This document shows positions 26,137 to 35,322 of a stretch of DNA of 64,000 nt, in pieces. The translations under genes were made by a program, and so were the position numbers. Origin of the DNA: Methylococcaceae bacterium (GTDB taxonomy: Bacteria; Pseudomonadota; Gammaproteobacteria; Methylococcales; Methylomonadaceae); the NCBI GenBank assembly GCA_021647585.1, contig JAKIUK010000003.1:33273-97272 (forward strand), in the 5' to 3' direction. The notes beneath the pieces are model-generated. The model saw only the letters and a program-made list of their open reading frames with translations, ran no database searches and was not told the DNA's origin. How positions within the stretch are numbered: position 1 is the first letter of the stretch; each line of letters begins with the position of its first letter.

Positions 26137-28551
26137 CTATGGTGCGCCGTTACAATCCGGGTTTAATGGATCAATAACACAGAATGGACGCATCATTTCA
26201 TTGTCTTCATGTTCCAGAATATGACAATGGAAAACGTACAACCCTGCTCTGTCATAGGTCGCTATAATACGCGTAATCTGACCTGGGTAAGCAATAACAG
26301 TATCTTTCCAACCCATTTCAGTTGCAGCAGGTGGAGTAATAATACCTGTTACAGGATCTTCACGGTTGATGATCTGGTATTGAACCAGATGTTCATGTAC
26401 AGGGTGAGCATCCACGGTGTTATTGAAGATTTCCCACATTTCTGTAGTGCCTAACTGCGGCAATTCAGTCATGTTATCCATCCACAATAATGGCGTACCG
26501 ACACCCATGGTGCCAGGCGCAGCAACTTGAGTACCGATCAGTGCAGCTTTCGGTGCAAAAGGTACAAAGGAGGCAGCAGTCACAAAGTTACAAGGCATCC
26601 ATCCAGAGACATCGCCATTGACATCACTCAGCCAGCCGCCGAATGCATCAGTATCAACACACAGGTTTAAAGACTCTTCTTCATTTAAAGAGACCTGGCG
26701 GGTTAAAACTGAAGTCAGAACTGGGAATTCAGCCAGTAGGTTATCCTGTACTGTCCATCCTGTTACTGGTACGCTTTGATCCTGGTTGGTTTGAATGCCA
26801 ACATGGAATTCCATGACCTGACCGGTGGTAGAAAAATCAGCAGGGACATCAGGGAAACCACCAAATGGCGCATCTGGTGCTGTATTAATCATGCGGATTT
26901 TAGTGCCAGGCAACATACCTGTAAAATCGACAATCACGTCAGCACGTTCAGCTGGTGCCATCAATAATGCTTCATCAGGCGAATCAGCAGCTGTTTTTAT
27001 TAAAGGAAGAGCGCCTAATACCGGTGTTTTAAAACCAGTAAGTACTTCAACTGGGTTTAGTAATAAACCGCCATCGGAGCCTATCTGGTAGAAAGGCACT
27101 TCAGCGCCCAATGTACCGTCGGCATTCACAACTCTTAAGCTAAAGTTATAGAAACGTGAATTAGCACCATTGAGTAGACGTAAGCGATAACGCTCAGGTT
27201 GTACATCCAGAAATGGCCAGACTCTTCCGTTAACAACGTTGGTATTAAAGAAGGCTTCAGGATTCCAGATTGGCGCAATGTCAGACAAAAACCCAGGAAA
27301 TTCACCGTTCACATTATTGGGGAACTGGCCTGCTGCAACGTTGCCTTGACCATCGAATGGTAGTTGCAATTGAGAGGCTGCCAAGCCTTCAAAAAAAGCA
27401 CGATCCGTTGGATAGAATAAAGAACCATCCGCATTGAAAGAACGATCCTGAACTACGATGGGAATTTCGCGGTAAGGTGTGGCTAGCTGAAATTGTAAAG
27501 CAGCAATTTGAGCTTCAAGAGCCGGAATTTTTATTAATAATTCAGCATCCGGTTCTCCAGCTAATACCGTTTTTTGATATTTTGCCTGTAGCTTGACTAT
27601 TTTAGCTTGTTTTTTGGCAATCTTGGCATTAATCAAAGTTGCGTCAATCGCTAGCTGCGCGTCTAGAGCAGTGCTAGGTGCAGGGCTAGGTAATTGCTGT
27701 CCTTGTTCAGTTTTATCACGGATCAAAAAAAATCCGGCAGGACCCGCATAGACATTCTGACGCGTCATGCCTAAACTGTGATCGTGGTACCAGTTAGTTG
27801 CAGCACGTTGTGAGTTAGGATAAACAAAATTTGCTTCCCCTTGCACATTTGCTGATCCAGGCGCTTGTAAATATTTATTACCCCGTGTTACATAACCGGC
27901 AGGGATGTTGCTGGCATCTGGCAGCCACCAGGATTCTGGGTATCCATCACTGTCAGGTTGTACATGCGCACCATGGACATGCGTTGACATAGGAACAGGG
28001 CCGTAATAAGGTACATCTGTGGTTCCTTTACAGTCTGTACGTGAAGTTCCATCAGCACAAGGTGCCTGGCCTGGGTTAGCCCAATGCAGGGTTTGATCCA
28101 CTGCTTCAGTTAATAAGTGAGGTAAGAATGGGCCATTAGGACCATCAGTCAACTGGTTGACCCAGGTCACCTGAGTTGGTACAAAGCTTAATGCTTCGAT
28201 GGTATAGGCCGGATAGTTAAAGCCAACAGGTTGGCCACTGGTTACCCAGGGTGAATCTGCCGGGCCATAGCTCCATACTGTAGTGGTTGGAAAGCCCGCA
28301 GGCAATATTTGCTGATCAAATTGACGTTCACCGATTCGGTATTCTTTACGCAAAATAGCGCCAGTGACTGGATCAGTGATCACATTAGTCGCCGGCATTT
28401 CCGGTGGAATAATTAATGGCTGGGTAAATTTAGTAATAGACAGGGGATCCAGGCTACCACCCGGTACCGGTACCGCTGAAGCCATAGAGGCTACCAGCGA
28501 TAATCCCATGATCCCCGATGCTGCCAGGGGCGTTAGTTTAAAATTTTTCAT
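26137..28551 (-). CDS. CotA-like multicopper oxidase with coiled-coil insertion
   Basis: Secreted laccase-type oxidase that couples one-electron oxidation of a substrate to reduction of O2 to water. A signal peptide ends near SMASAV. The four copper motifs are present: HVHGAH (with PDSDGYPESWW as in CotA), WYHDHSLGMTRQNVYAG, HPVHEHLVQY and YVFHCHILEHEDNEMM with an axial Met. The protein is long (804 aa) because of a charged helical insertion at about residues 297-355, rich in Ala, Lys, Leu and Gln with heptad spacing, between copper motif 2 and domain 2. Substrate unknown; bilirubin oxidase-, Mn(II)- or Cu(I)-oxidising relatives exist. AGAGGAAA precedes the ATG. Confidence 0.88.
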   Translation of the reverse strand: MKNFKLTPLAASGIMGLSLVASMASAVPVPGGSLDPLSITKFTQPLIIPPEMPATNVITDPVTGAILRKEYRIGERQFDQQILPAGFPTTTVWSYGPADSPWVTSGQPVGFNYPAYTIEALSFVPTQVTWVNQLTDGPNGPFLPHLLTEAVDQTLHWANPGQAPCADGTSRTDCKGTTDVPYYGPVPMSTHVHGAHVQPDSDGYPESWWLPDASNIPAGYVTRGNKYLQAPGSANVQGEANFVYPNSQRAATNWYHDHSLGMTRQNVYAGPAGFFLIRDKTEQGQQLPSPAPSTALDAQLAIDATLINAKIAKKQAKIVKLQAKYQKTVLAGEPDAELLIKIPALEAQIAALQFQLATPYREIPIVVQDRSFNADGSLFYPTDRAFFEGLAASQLQLPFDGQGNVAAGQFPNNVNGEFPGFLSDIAPIWNPEAFFNTNVVNGRVWPFLDVQPERYRLRLLNGANSRFYNFSLRVVNADGTLGAEVPFYQIGSDGGLLLNPVEVLTGFKTPVLGALPLIKTAADSPDEALLMAPAERADVIVDFTGMLPGTKIRMINTAPDAPFGGFPDVPADFSTTGQVMEFHVGIQTNQDQSVPVTGWTVQDNLLAEFPVLTSVLTRQVSLNEEESLNLCVDTDAFGGWLSDVNGDVSGWMPCNFVTAASFVPFAPKAALIGTQVAAPGTMGVGTPLLWMDNMTELPQLGTTEMWEIFNNTVDAHPVHEHLVQYQIINREDPVTGIITPPAATEMGWKDTVIAYPGQITRIIATYDRAGLYVFHCHILEHEDNEMMRPFCVIDPLNPDCNGAP

Positions 28552-28678
28552 AAGTTTTTCCTCTCAAAAAGATTATTACCAGTTACTTAAAATTGAGAAA
28601 TTTTGAGTTAAGCAACTAATAAATTGACGCTATAAGTTGAGTAGTTGTTTTCTCATCTCAACTGGCAGATATTTTATG

Positions 28679-28694
28679 ACGTACCTAGGTACGT
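28679..28694. promoter_or_regulatory. Perfect 16-bp palindrome, candidate operator of the oxidase gene
   Basis: ACGTACCTAGGTACGT is a perfect palindrome 128 bp upstream of the multicopper oxidase start. Its core GTACCTAGGTAC recurs as GTACTTGGGTAC upstream of the adjacent LuxR-type gene. A related hairpin (GGCCTA/TAGGCC with inner CCTCC/GGAGG) lies at 28757-28808. The rest of 28552-28954 holds no gene. Confidence 0.6.
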
Positions 28695-28954
28695 ATAAAT
28701 CCCTCAAATGTGGTATTAATGGTAGAATGTATAACGTAATAGCGCCTATGATGAGTGGCCTAAATTTACTATTCCTCCCCCATTGTGGAGGTGTTATAAC
28801 TAGGCCAATTTGACCTGTTTAATCTGATTTTATAGCTGTCTTAAAAGGACATTAGAGCAATTCTATTTTAGCAATAGTTAATTCGGGTGACCCTAGCGAC
28901 TGTATTTAGTCCAGTGGGTAGGGTTTGTTCTCCATTATGAAAATTTATTAACTA

Positions 28955-30055
28955 CTAGCTTGGCTGATGGACAAAAGCCAGCAGTTCTCTGGAAGAAGAA
29001 ATATTTAGTTTTTTATATATGTTTCTGACATGAGTTCTGGCTGTGTGGTAACTTAAATCCAGTTTGGTGGCAACATCAGAACAGGATAAGCCTTTTTGCA
29101 TCCATAAAATAATTTCCGTTTCACGTCGGGTAATGTTGGCATCCTGAAGTGATCTGGATAATTGTAAAGCGTTATCAGAAGTGCGCTGTAGTGATAACAA
29201 CCAGGTTCTGTATTGCGATAGATCACTTTTTTCAACAGGGGATATGCTGATTTTATAAAGCCGACGTTTAAACCGAAAGAAGACGGGGTTGGGAATAAAG
29301 GTGCTTTTTTTTGGCAATAAGCTTTGCTCATTGATTAGATGCGAAATATGTTTGTGCAGGCGGATTGGAAGTACCGTATTTTCAGGCTGACTGATTTGAT
29401 CGCTAAAAATTTTATTGCTAATTAGTACTGAACAATCACTTTTAATAACGGCTTTGGGAGTATTTGAGGAGAGGAAATGTTCGGCAATATTACTATAGGT
29501 TATTCTTTCTTCCTGGAATATAATCGCCTTAACAGTCTGAATAATAATAGGTTGCATGTATTTGAGTATAATAATTTCCCGTTGATTGAAAGCGCCGGCA
29601 TTAGCATTTTTTCGGTAAAACCATAATCCGATCGAGGCTGATGGCATGTCATAAACCCCAGCAATGGACTTAAAATAGTGTAGCCATTGTGTATTATTAC
29701 TAACCGCCTTTTTGGGGGCTTGTAGCTCTTCATTAAAGATAACCATACCGGGAGGTGTTGAATATCTGATAGGGTCATTATTAATGACCAGCTGATTAAC
29801 CAGTGTGATCAGATTGGCTGTAGTGCTTTTGAGGAGAGTTGGCTCTGCGCTTATACGGGTTTCACCGGATTGTTGGTTAAAACGAGTGATAAAAACACCA
29901 TCCAACTTTAATAAAGGTACCAGTGTAATTTGCATTGTCTTGAATAATTCATCCCGTGAATTGCATCCAGCAAATTTATGTATAGCAGAGCCTAATAGGT
30001 TCCTATCCTGAGTTGCGACTTCGGCAAATAATCCAGAATTCATGATCATCCTCAC
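28955..30055 (-). CDS. LuxR-family transcriptional regulator
   Basis: DNA-binding regulator of 366 aa. The C-terminal LuxR/GerE helix-turn-helix (about 305-362) reads ITRRETEIILWMQKGLSCSDVATKLDLSYHTARTHV, with the usual spacing. The N-terminal 290 residues resemble no autoinducer-binding domain that I recognise; the part around residues 25-175 could be GAF-like. It is upstream of and parallel to the oxidase gene, and both have a matching palindrome before them, which suggests it controls the oxidase and itself. Confidence 0.82.
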   Translation of the reverse strand: MRMIMNSGLFAEVATQDRNLLGSAIHKFAGCNSRDELFKTMQITLVPLLKLDGVFITRFNQQSGETRISAEPTLLKSTTANLITLVNQLVINNDPIRYSTPPGMVIFNEELQAPKKAVSNNTQWLHYFKSIAGVYDMPSASIGLWFYRKNANAGAFNQREIIILKYMQPIIIQTVKAIIFQEERITYSNIAEHFLSSNTPKAVIKSDCSVLISNKIFSDQISQPENTVLPIRLHKHISHLINEQSLLPKKSTFIPNPVFFRFKRRLYKISISPVEKSDLSQYRTWLLSLQRTSDNALQLSRSLQDANITRRETEIILWMQKGLSCSDVATKLDLSYHTARTHVRNIYKKLNISSSRELLAFVHQPS

Positions 30056-30132
30056 GTAAAAATTTTTCTCCCTGTGTTAGGAGGGAGTGATTCGTTAGGC
30101 GTATTTTAAATTCAGGATAAATTTTTTACTAT

Positions 30133-30146
30133 TGTACTTGGGTACA
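30133..30146. promoter_or_regulatory. Candidate operator before the LuxR-type gene
   Basis: TGTACTTGGGTACA is palindromic apart from its centre and matches the 28.68-kb palindrome at GTACYTRGGTAC. It lies 78 bp upstream of the regulator start. The remaining 500 bp to the next gene (30147-30655) are AT-rich and show nothing else I can identify. Confidence 0.55.
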
Positions 30147-30655
30147 GTGTTTTGTATTTTTATTCGGTGTTTTAAAAAAACCAGTATTTATCTGTATAGA
30201 TTAATTATTATTTTGAGTAGAGTATTAATTTGTATTTGTGAATTCAAATAATTGATAAATAAGAAATATCATATATTATATTGTGGGTCTAATTTTCTGA
30301 TGGATTGATGTCTAAATATTTCCTTGATCAATTAACTGGCTTGGAAATAGATGTCGTACTCCACTTTATTCGTCCCTATTAAGGTTAAAACCTGTGCCCC
30401 AAAAGACAGTTACTAATGAGTGTATATTTGGTAAAACTACAACTTTAACCCACCACCAAGAAATGATCCAAAATTATTTGTAATATTACTTTGAGCCCAA
30501 AGGTGATGATAACTTTAAAAGGTAGCCATAAAGGGTCTTATGACCCGTATCCAGACTTTAGTCCATTATACGAACCCACCAGCTTTAGCTGATAGTTGTT
30601 GAGTTTGAAACAACTCAATGCCTTAAAGTTTGTATCTTTTAGAAGTAAATACAGG

Positions 30656-31654
30656 CTATTTTCCTAGTAATAGTAATGCTCTTTTGTCCGCTCCAGAAGG
30701 AAGAGGAGCGCTAACTGAATTAATCCAGGCAGTAATATCATTCCATAATACAGCGGCTTGAAGATCGCGTAGTAGCATGTGGTAACCGTTTACATAAAAA
30801 GCAATCATAAGATTGTTTTTTCCTGATTCAGTAAAATGATGCAGAAACTGATAAGTGGGCTCCTTTGGAATAATTTCATCTTTTTCCCCATATAACAGTA
30901 ATGTATTAGCAGTAATAGCATTGGCGCTGAATAATGCCTGATCCATTAAATTAACCAGACCATATATAGCTTCCACACGCGTTTCTTTAATAACTAGAGG
31001 ATCTTGCCCCAGAGCTTTCAACATTTCAATATTGTCTGAAGCTTGTATTTCAAGGCCATCGCCTGTTACTTTTAACCAGGGGACGGTATGAGATAAAATC
31101 CACAGTAATGCATTCTGATACCAGGGCATAGTTTGTCTTGCCCATATGGCAGGAGCCGCTAATATGATACCATTAACAGGTAGCAGATCTGACCGGGCCA
31201 TCGCTGTGATAATAATAGCTCCACCCATACTCTCGCCTAATAGATAAATGGGCGTATTGGGGTGTTTGTTTTTTACTAGTTGTATAAAGTTTTTTAAATC
31301 ATCAATATAGGTATCAACGCCTGCCCATAAACCAGGTCTGGGGCTTTCTCCAAAACCTCGTTGGTCATAGGCATATGAAATTGCATTGTATTGAATAAAA
31401 TAGTTTCCTGGCTGTTGAAAGAAATTGCTGTAATCATTGAAACCATGCAGGGCAATAATGACAGATTTGATTTCTTGTTTCGGTGGTTGCCAGATTTTTA
31501 AGGGTAATTGTGTGCCATCAGGTGTAATGTAGTAATGAGTTAAAATTTGACCGGATGTGAGCGCTGTACCTGCTGGATGAATCATCGGTGTACATGCCAG
31601 TAGATTAGACAGTAATAGTAGTAAGATGGGCAGTTTTGTCTTTTTTAGTGGCAT
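30656..31654 (-). CDS. Alpha/beta-hydrolase lipoprotein, lysophospholipase/monoacylglycerol lipase-like
   Basis: Lipid- or ester-cleaving hydrolase. The lipobox LLAC (residues 18-21) predicts membrane anchoring. The fold is clear: oxyanion region ALHGFNDYSN, DQRGFGESPRPG, nucleophile elbow GESMGG (~140), acid in LYGEKDEIIP (~270) and His in YHMLL. The pattern PLKIWQPP...HGFNDYSNFF is that of the serine aminopeptidase S33/PldB family. It has 332 aa. It is monocistronic. Confidence 0.85.
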   Translation of the reverse strand: MPLKKTKLPILLLLLSNLLACTPMIHPAGTALTSGQILTHYYITPDGTQLPLKIWQPPKQEIKSVIIALHGFNDYSNFFQQPGNYFIQYNAISYAYDQRGFGESPRPGLWAGVDTYIDDLKNFIQLVKNKHPNTPIYLLGESMGGAIIITAMARSDLLPVNGIILAAPAIWARQTMPWYQNALLWILSHTVPWLKVTGDGLEIQASDNIEMLKALGQDPLVIKETRVEAIYGLVNLMDQALFSANAITANTLLLYGEKDEIIPKEPTYQFLHHFTESGKNNLMIAFYVNGYHMLLRDLQAAVLWNDITAWINSVSAPLPSGADKRALLLLGK

Positions 31655-31683
31655 TTTTTTATAAGCTTATATGACTATTAATT

Positions 31684-31807
31684 AAGCACAGGTCAAACTT
31701 AAAACAGGTTGTCATTTCGACCAACAGGAGTAATCTTGAGTCTAGGAGGCTGTCCGAGAAAAGAAAACCTACTGCGGAAAAGCCCATTTTGAGTTTGACC
31801 TGTGCTT
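31684..31807. repeat. Inverted-repeat element, 124 bp
   Basis: AAGCACAGGTCAAACTTAAA (left) and TTTGAGTTTGACCTGTGCTT (right) are inverted with one mismatch. Inside are TTGTCATTTCGACCA and a truncated copy of the 8.3-kb element end (CTAGGAGGCTGTCCGAGAA, then CCTACTGCGGAAAAGC). It appears to be a composite of two repeat families. Confidence 0.7.
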
Positions 31808-32007
31808 TGTTAGTATTCATATAAATATATCATCAGGTTCGTATTCCATTCAAGCATCAAAAATCATTCATAGCATTCGTAAAGTCCCATTTTTCCGTAT
31901 AGCGGACAAAATCAGATGACAAAGGTTGTCAGTGTAAAAAAACGACATAAAATACAAGCAGGAACGCGGTTGCAGGGCGATTTTTTTGCTAACAGGCTAT
32001 TATAATA

Positions 32008-32035
32008 ACTTCGCATAATGTATATTATGTTAAAT
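32008..32035 (+). other. dif: Chromosome dimer resolution site dif (XerCD target)
   Basis: The 28 bp read ACTTCGCATAA (XerC arm), TGTATA (central region), TTATGTTAAAT (XerD arm). The central region and XerD arm are identical to E. coli dif as I recall it, and the XerC arm matches in its inner seven bases (GCATAA plus the preceding C). It lies in a non-coding stretch just after a convergent gene end. A site with a perfect 17-bp right half is hard to explain otherwise; a dif-like site of an integrative mobile element is the main alternative. Confidence 0.85.
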
Positions 32036-32073
32036 CATATGGGTTCATTTTTTATCTGTCTTCGGTTTTCATC

Positions 32074-33390
32074 TTATATCTTAATCTCTACAGATAATCC
32101 ACCTAATCGACTAGAACGTGATAACTTAAGTTCTCCACCATGTTGTTGCACCATATAATTAACAATCGACAAACCAAGGCCGTGTCCTTCTTTCATTTCA
32201 TCCAGTCGTTTACCGCGTTCTAATAATTGCGCCATTATTTGTTCAGATATGCCAGGACCATCGTCTTCTATTAAAATATGTAAGTCCTGAATATTATTTA
32301 TGGATATTCCAATGCTAGATTTTGCCCATTTACAGGCATTATCGAGCAAATTACCCATTAGTTCCATCATATCTTCTCTATCTATTACTACAGTATCTTG
32401 TCCGTTCATTGTGAATTGGATTGATATTCCTTTGTCTTGGTAGATGCTTTGTAATACATTGATTAAATCGGGTACTTCTTTACGCGCATTGAATTTCGAA
32501 ATGGCTATACCATCACCTGAAAATCTAGCTTGTTTTAATACACGTTGCATAATACCTTGCATATTGTTTGTCTGTTTTTGCAAACTTTGACAAATTTCTG
32601 GTTTACTCTTTAGAGCTTCATTCTCTGTAATGTGTTGTATCACAGTCAGAGGTATTTTTAATGAATGAGCCAAATCTCCCAAAGCGTTTCTTGAACGTTG
32701 TAATCGGTTTTCTATCACCGTTAATAAATGATTAATCTCTTTGACTAAGTCTTTTGCTTCTTCAGGTACCTTGGTATCAAGATGTTCTAACTCACCCTGC
32801 CTCAATTGTGTTATTTGTTTCTGGATGTTTTTAAAGGGTTGAAAGTTAAGCCGTAAAAGAACAAATTGGCAAGCGATCAATAAAAATAGAAGTATGCCCA
32901 CCGTATAGCTATAACGGTATTGGAAGGCTTGTTGACTGTCTAACGTTGGAGACAAGTCTTCAGCAACAGCAATTGTATAATTGAGACCTTGTTTATAAAA
33001 TCCATGCACTATCACAATAAGTGGCTGTTTATCTGGCCCCTGTAGATATATCCTTTTCTGCTCCCCTGCCCCAACCTCTGGAATTAATAGTTGTTGATCC
33101 CAAAGTGAACGTGATCTGATTATCGAATTATTTGCTATAATTTGAAAGTATTGCCCTGAATAAGGTCTTGAATAAACAGGTTCGATTTGCTTTGAATTTA
33201 AGGTGATATTATTCGTACTATCAATTTTAATCGCTGTCAGAATACTTTCTGCATCATGTTTTAAATGATCTACTACATAATTTTCAGAGAGTGACAGCAT
33301 GGACTCGTTAGTCGTCTGCCATAAATAACTAAAAGAAAAAACCAGACTGACAAATAACCCCAGGCTTAATCTTATCTGTATTGAACTCAC
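32074..33390 (-). CDS. Sensor histidine kinase, PhoQ/QseC type
   Basis: Inner-membrane two-component sensor of 438 aa. It has two membrane segments (about 7-25 and 160-182) around a ~135-residue periplasmic domain, a HAMP-like linker, the phosphorylated His in LGDLAHSLKIPLTVIQH (~243), N box NLLDNACKWAK, G1 EDDGPGIS and G2 GHGLGLSIV. The AHSLKTPL-type H box is that of PhoQ relatives. Its start overlaps the response regulator gene by four bases. With PepSY and cytochrome b561 genes upstream, it may sense cations, redox state or envelope stress; the ligand is unknown. Confidence 0.9.
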   Translation of the reverse strand: MSSIQIRLSLGLFVSLVFSFSYLWQTTNESMLSLSENYVVDHLKHDAESILTAIKIDSTNNITLNSKQIEPVYSRPYSGQYFQIIANNSIIRSRSLWDQQLLIPEVGAGEQKRIYLQGPDKQPLIVIVHGFYKQGLNYTIAVAEDLSPTLDSQQAFQYRYSYTVGILLFLLIACQFVLLRLNFQPFKNIQKQITQLRQGELEHLDTKVPEEAKDLVKEINHLLTVIENRLQRSRNALGDLAHSLKIPLTVIQHITENEALKSKPEICQSLQKQTNNMQGIMQRVLKQARFSGDGIAISKFNARKEVPDLINVLQSIYQDKGISIQFTMNGQDTVVIDREDMMELMGNLLDNACKWAKSSIGISINNIQDLHILIEDDGPGISEQIMAQLLERGKRLDEMKEGHGLGLSIVNYMVQQHGGELKLSRSSRLGGLSVEIKI

Positions 33391-34055
33391 ACTTGTTCAC
33401 CCTTAAAAATATAGCCTTGTCCGCGTCGTGTTTCAATAATTGAATTGCCCAGTTTACGGCGTAAATGCCGAATATAGACTTCAATAACATTACTATCTTT
33501 ATCCGAACAATCATCGTAAATATGCTCGGTTAGTGTTGATTTACTCAATATTTTTTCTGGGTGTATTAAAAAGAAACGGAGTAATTTAAACTCTACTCCC
33601 GTTAATTCAAGCGTTATATTTTCTTTTGTAGTCACCGTTTGTTTATCTTCATCTAAAGAAAATCCGCCGACCTGTAATAAACCTGCGGAATGATTATTGA
33701 CTCGATGTAATAAAGCTCTAATACGCATCAATAATTCTTCAATATGAAAAGGTTTGGCTAGATAATCATCGGCTCCTGCTTTAAAACCATCGACTTTTTC
33801 ATACCAGGCATCTCTTGCTGTCAAGATCAGAACGGGTAAAGCTATTCCTTTTGATCGCCAGCTTTTTAAAACTTCAATGCCATTTCGTTGAGGAAGACCT
33901 AGATCAAGTATTGCCAAATCATAAATACCTTCAAATCCCAAGTACTCAGCCTCTATCCCATCAGATGAAATATCCACCGCAAAACCTGATTTTTCCAGGT
34001 CTTGTTTCAATAGTAGCTGTAAGTCTTTATCATCCTCAACAAGTAATATGCGCAT
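33387..34055 (-). CDS. OmpR/PhoB-family response regulator
   Basis: Two-component response regulator of 222 aa. The receiver domain has acidic residues EDD at 7-9, the phosphorylated Asp at 51 (LAILDLGLP), Thr in ILTARD and Lys in LAKPF. The C-terminal winged helix (about 125-220) ends IETRRGQGYIF as usual. It is the second-to-last gene of the operon and overlaps the kinase gene by four bases. Confidence 0.94.
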   Translation of the reverse strand: MRILLVEDDKDLQLLLKQDLEKSGFAVDISSDGIEAEYLGFEGIYDLAILDLGLPQRNGIEVLKSWRSKGIALPVLILTARDAWYEKVDGFKAGADDYLAKPFHIEELLMRIRALLHRVNNHSAGLLQVGGFSLDEDKQTVTTKENITLELTGVEFKLLRFFLIHPEKILSKSTLTEHIYDDCSDKDSNVIEVYIRHLRRKLGNSIIETRRGQGYIFKGEQV

Positions 34056-34056
34056 G

Positions 34057-34365
34057 TTAGTCGTCCTGCTCTCGATCGATTATTTCACCCGTTCTGGCAT
34101 TTACTTTCAATTCCCACACCTGACCTTTACTATCAATAAGTTCAATTTCATATAAAGATATATGATCTTCAGTTTCCAGCTCAACCTCAAGAACGCGTCC
34201 AGGATACTGAGTTGAGATATTAGCCAGTATTTTTTCTAAAGATAAAATCTCTCCAGCATCTAATAATTTTTTGGCTTGATTATAATCAGTATCAGCCAAA
34301 ATGTAATGTGTGGAAAAAATGAAAAGAACAAAGGAATTAATATAGAGTTGAATAAATCTTCTCAT
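34057..34365 (-). CDS. PepSY-domain periplasmic protein
   Basis: Small exported protein of 102 aa with an N-terminal signal peptide (about 1-24). The PepSY repeat is recognised by QYPGRVLEVELETEDHISLYEIELIDSKGQVWELKVNARTGEII. Such proteins are commonly encoded with PhoPQ-like systems and cytochrome b561; a ligand or inhibitor function is assumed. It overlaps the cytochrome gene by four bases and ends one base before the response regulator. Confidence 0.87.
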   Translation of the reverse strand: MRRFIQLYINSFVLFIFSTHYILADTDYNQAKKLLDAGEILSLEKILANISTQYPGRVLEVELETEDHISLYEIELIDSKGQVWELKVNARTGEIIDREQDD

Positions 34366-34940
34366 GATTGTTCACTGGAATCTATTTGATTCCGCTTGTT
34401 ACCCGTTATCATGGCCTTCACTAAATTTTCTTTATGGGTAAAGCTTTCTAGAGCAACCCCTAGTATATGTAATATGACTAATAATAATGTAGTGTTTGCA
34501 AATATCTCATGCATCTCTTCCCATAATTCTTCATATTGCATCCCTATCGAGGCCAGGGGGCCTGCATTTTCTTCCGCCCCATATACAGCGAATCCTGTAA
34601 CTGTTGTAATTAACAAGCAAAGCAGTAAAAACATAATCATTACAGAGCCTGCAGGATTATGACCTATATATCGCTTAGATTTATTAAAAAGTGAGTTTTT
34701 TAAATATTCAATTGATAGACTAGGACGGCATAAAAAATTTGAAAATCGAGCATATTTCCCACCTATAAATCCCCAGATAAGGCGGAATGCTATTAAGCCG
34801 GCTATGACATAACCCGCCCAAACGTGTAGCGTTAAAAAATCATCTTCTGTAATATATGCAATCACAAAGGCAGCGACTAATATCCAGTGAAAAAGTCTTA
34901 GTGGTAAATCCCAAACTTTTATAGTGTTTTTCATATTCAT
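34362..34940 (-). CDS. Cytochrome b561-family membrane protein
   Basis: Four-helix inner-membrane diheme cytochrome of 192 aa, first gene of the four-gene unit. Candidate heme ligands are in LRLFHWILV, LTLHVWAGY and VILHILGVALESFTHKENL. The family moves electrons from the quinone pool to periplasmic acceptors. Placement with PepSY and a two-component system is a recurrent proteobacterial arrangement. Confidence 0.88.
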   Translation of the reverse strand: MNMKNTIKVWDLPLRLFHWILVAAFVIAYITEDDFLTLHVWAGYVIAGLIAFRLIWGFIGGKYARFSNFLCRPSLSIEYLKNSLFNKSKRYIGHNPAGSVMIMFLLLCLLITTVTGFAVYGAEENAGPLASIGMQYEELWEEMHEIFANTTLLLVILHILGVALESFTHKENLVKAMITGNKRNQIDSSEQS

Positions 34941-35163
34941 GTTAGTTTTCCAGTTTTGTTGAGTGCGATAAATTTACCAGCAGAAACTGAAATGAAGCTG
35001 AAAATGAGTTAAAAGTTTTAAATTAGAAAGAATAAGCTGATAACCTCTGCCTTTTTTTATAAAATAACTATTATCCTTTCGCAACTTATTCTCGATTTTG
35101 ACGTTAATACTGAGCTAACTTCACAAATGCTGTCAGTCCGACCTACGAGAGAAATCTTGAGTT

Positions 35164-35322
35164 TAAGGGAAGTGGAAACAAATAACCATCCAATCTCACT
35201 TGCCTTTATCCCTGTATGATTTTCTCAATCGTCACGTAGAATAACTATGCTCCTGTTGAGAAAATTCATACAGAAATAAACTACTTCATGATATTTGGTA
35301 ATTATTTATTAACACTTCCCTA
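35164..35322. repeat. Covarying hairpin element, copy A
   Basis: The outer arms AGGGAAGTGGAAACAAATAA and its partner at 35301-35320 pair; the inner arms TGTATGATTTTCTCAA/TTGAGAAAATTCATACA pair with one bulge. The loop 35231-35254 reads GTCACGTAG, tip, CTATGCTCCT, identical to copy B at 57.2 kb although the stems differ. TA lies at both ends. Its right end supplies the stop codon of the next gene. Confidence 0.85.

Noticed and set aside
32003..32035. Resemblance to loxP (ATAACTTCG...)
   Set aside because: Only the first arm resembles loxP; the centre and right arm match dif exactly.
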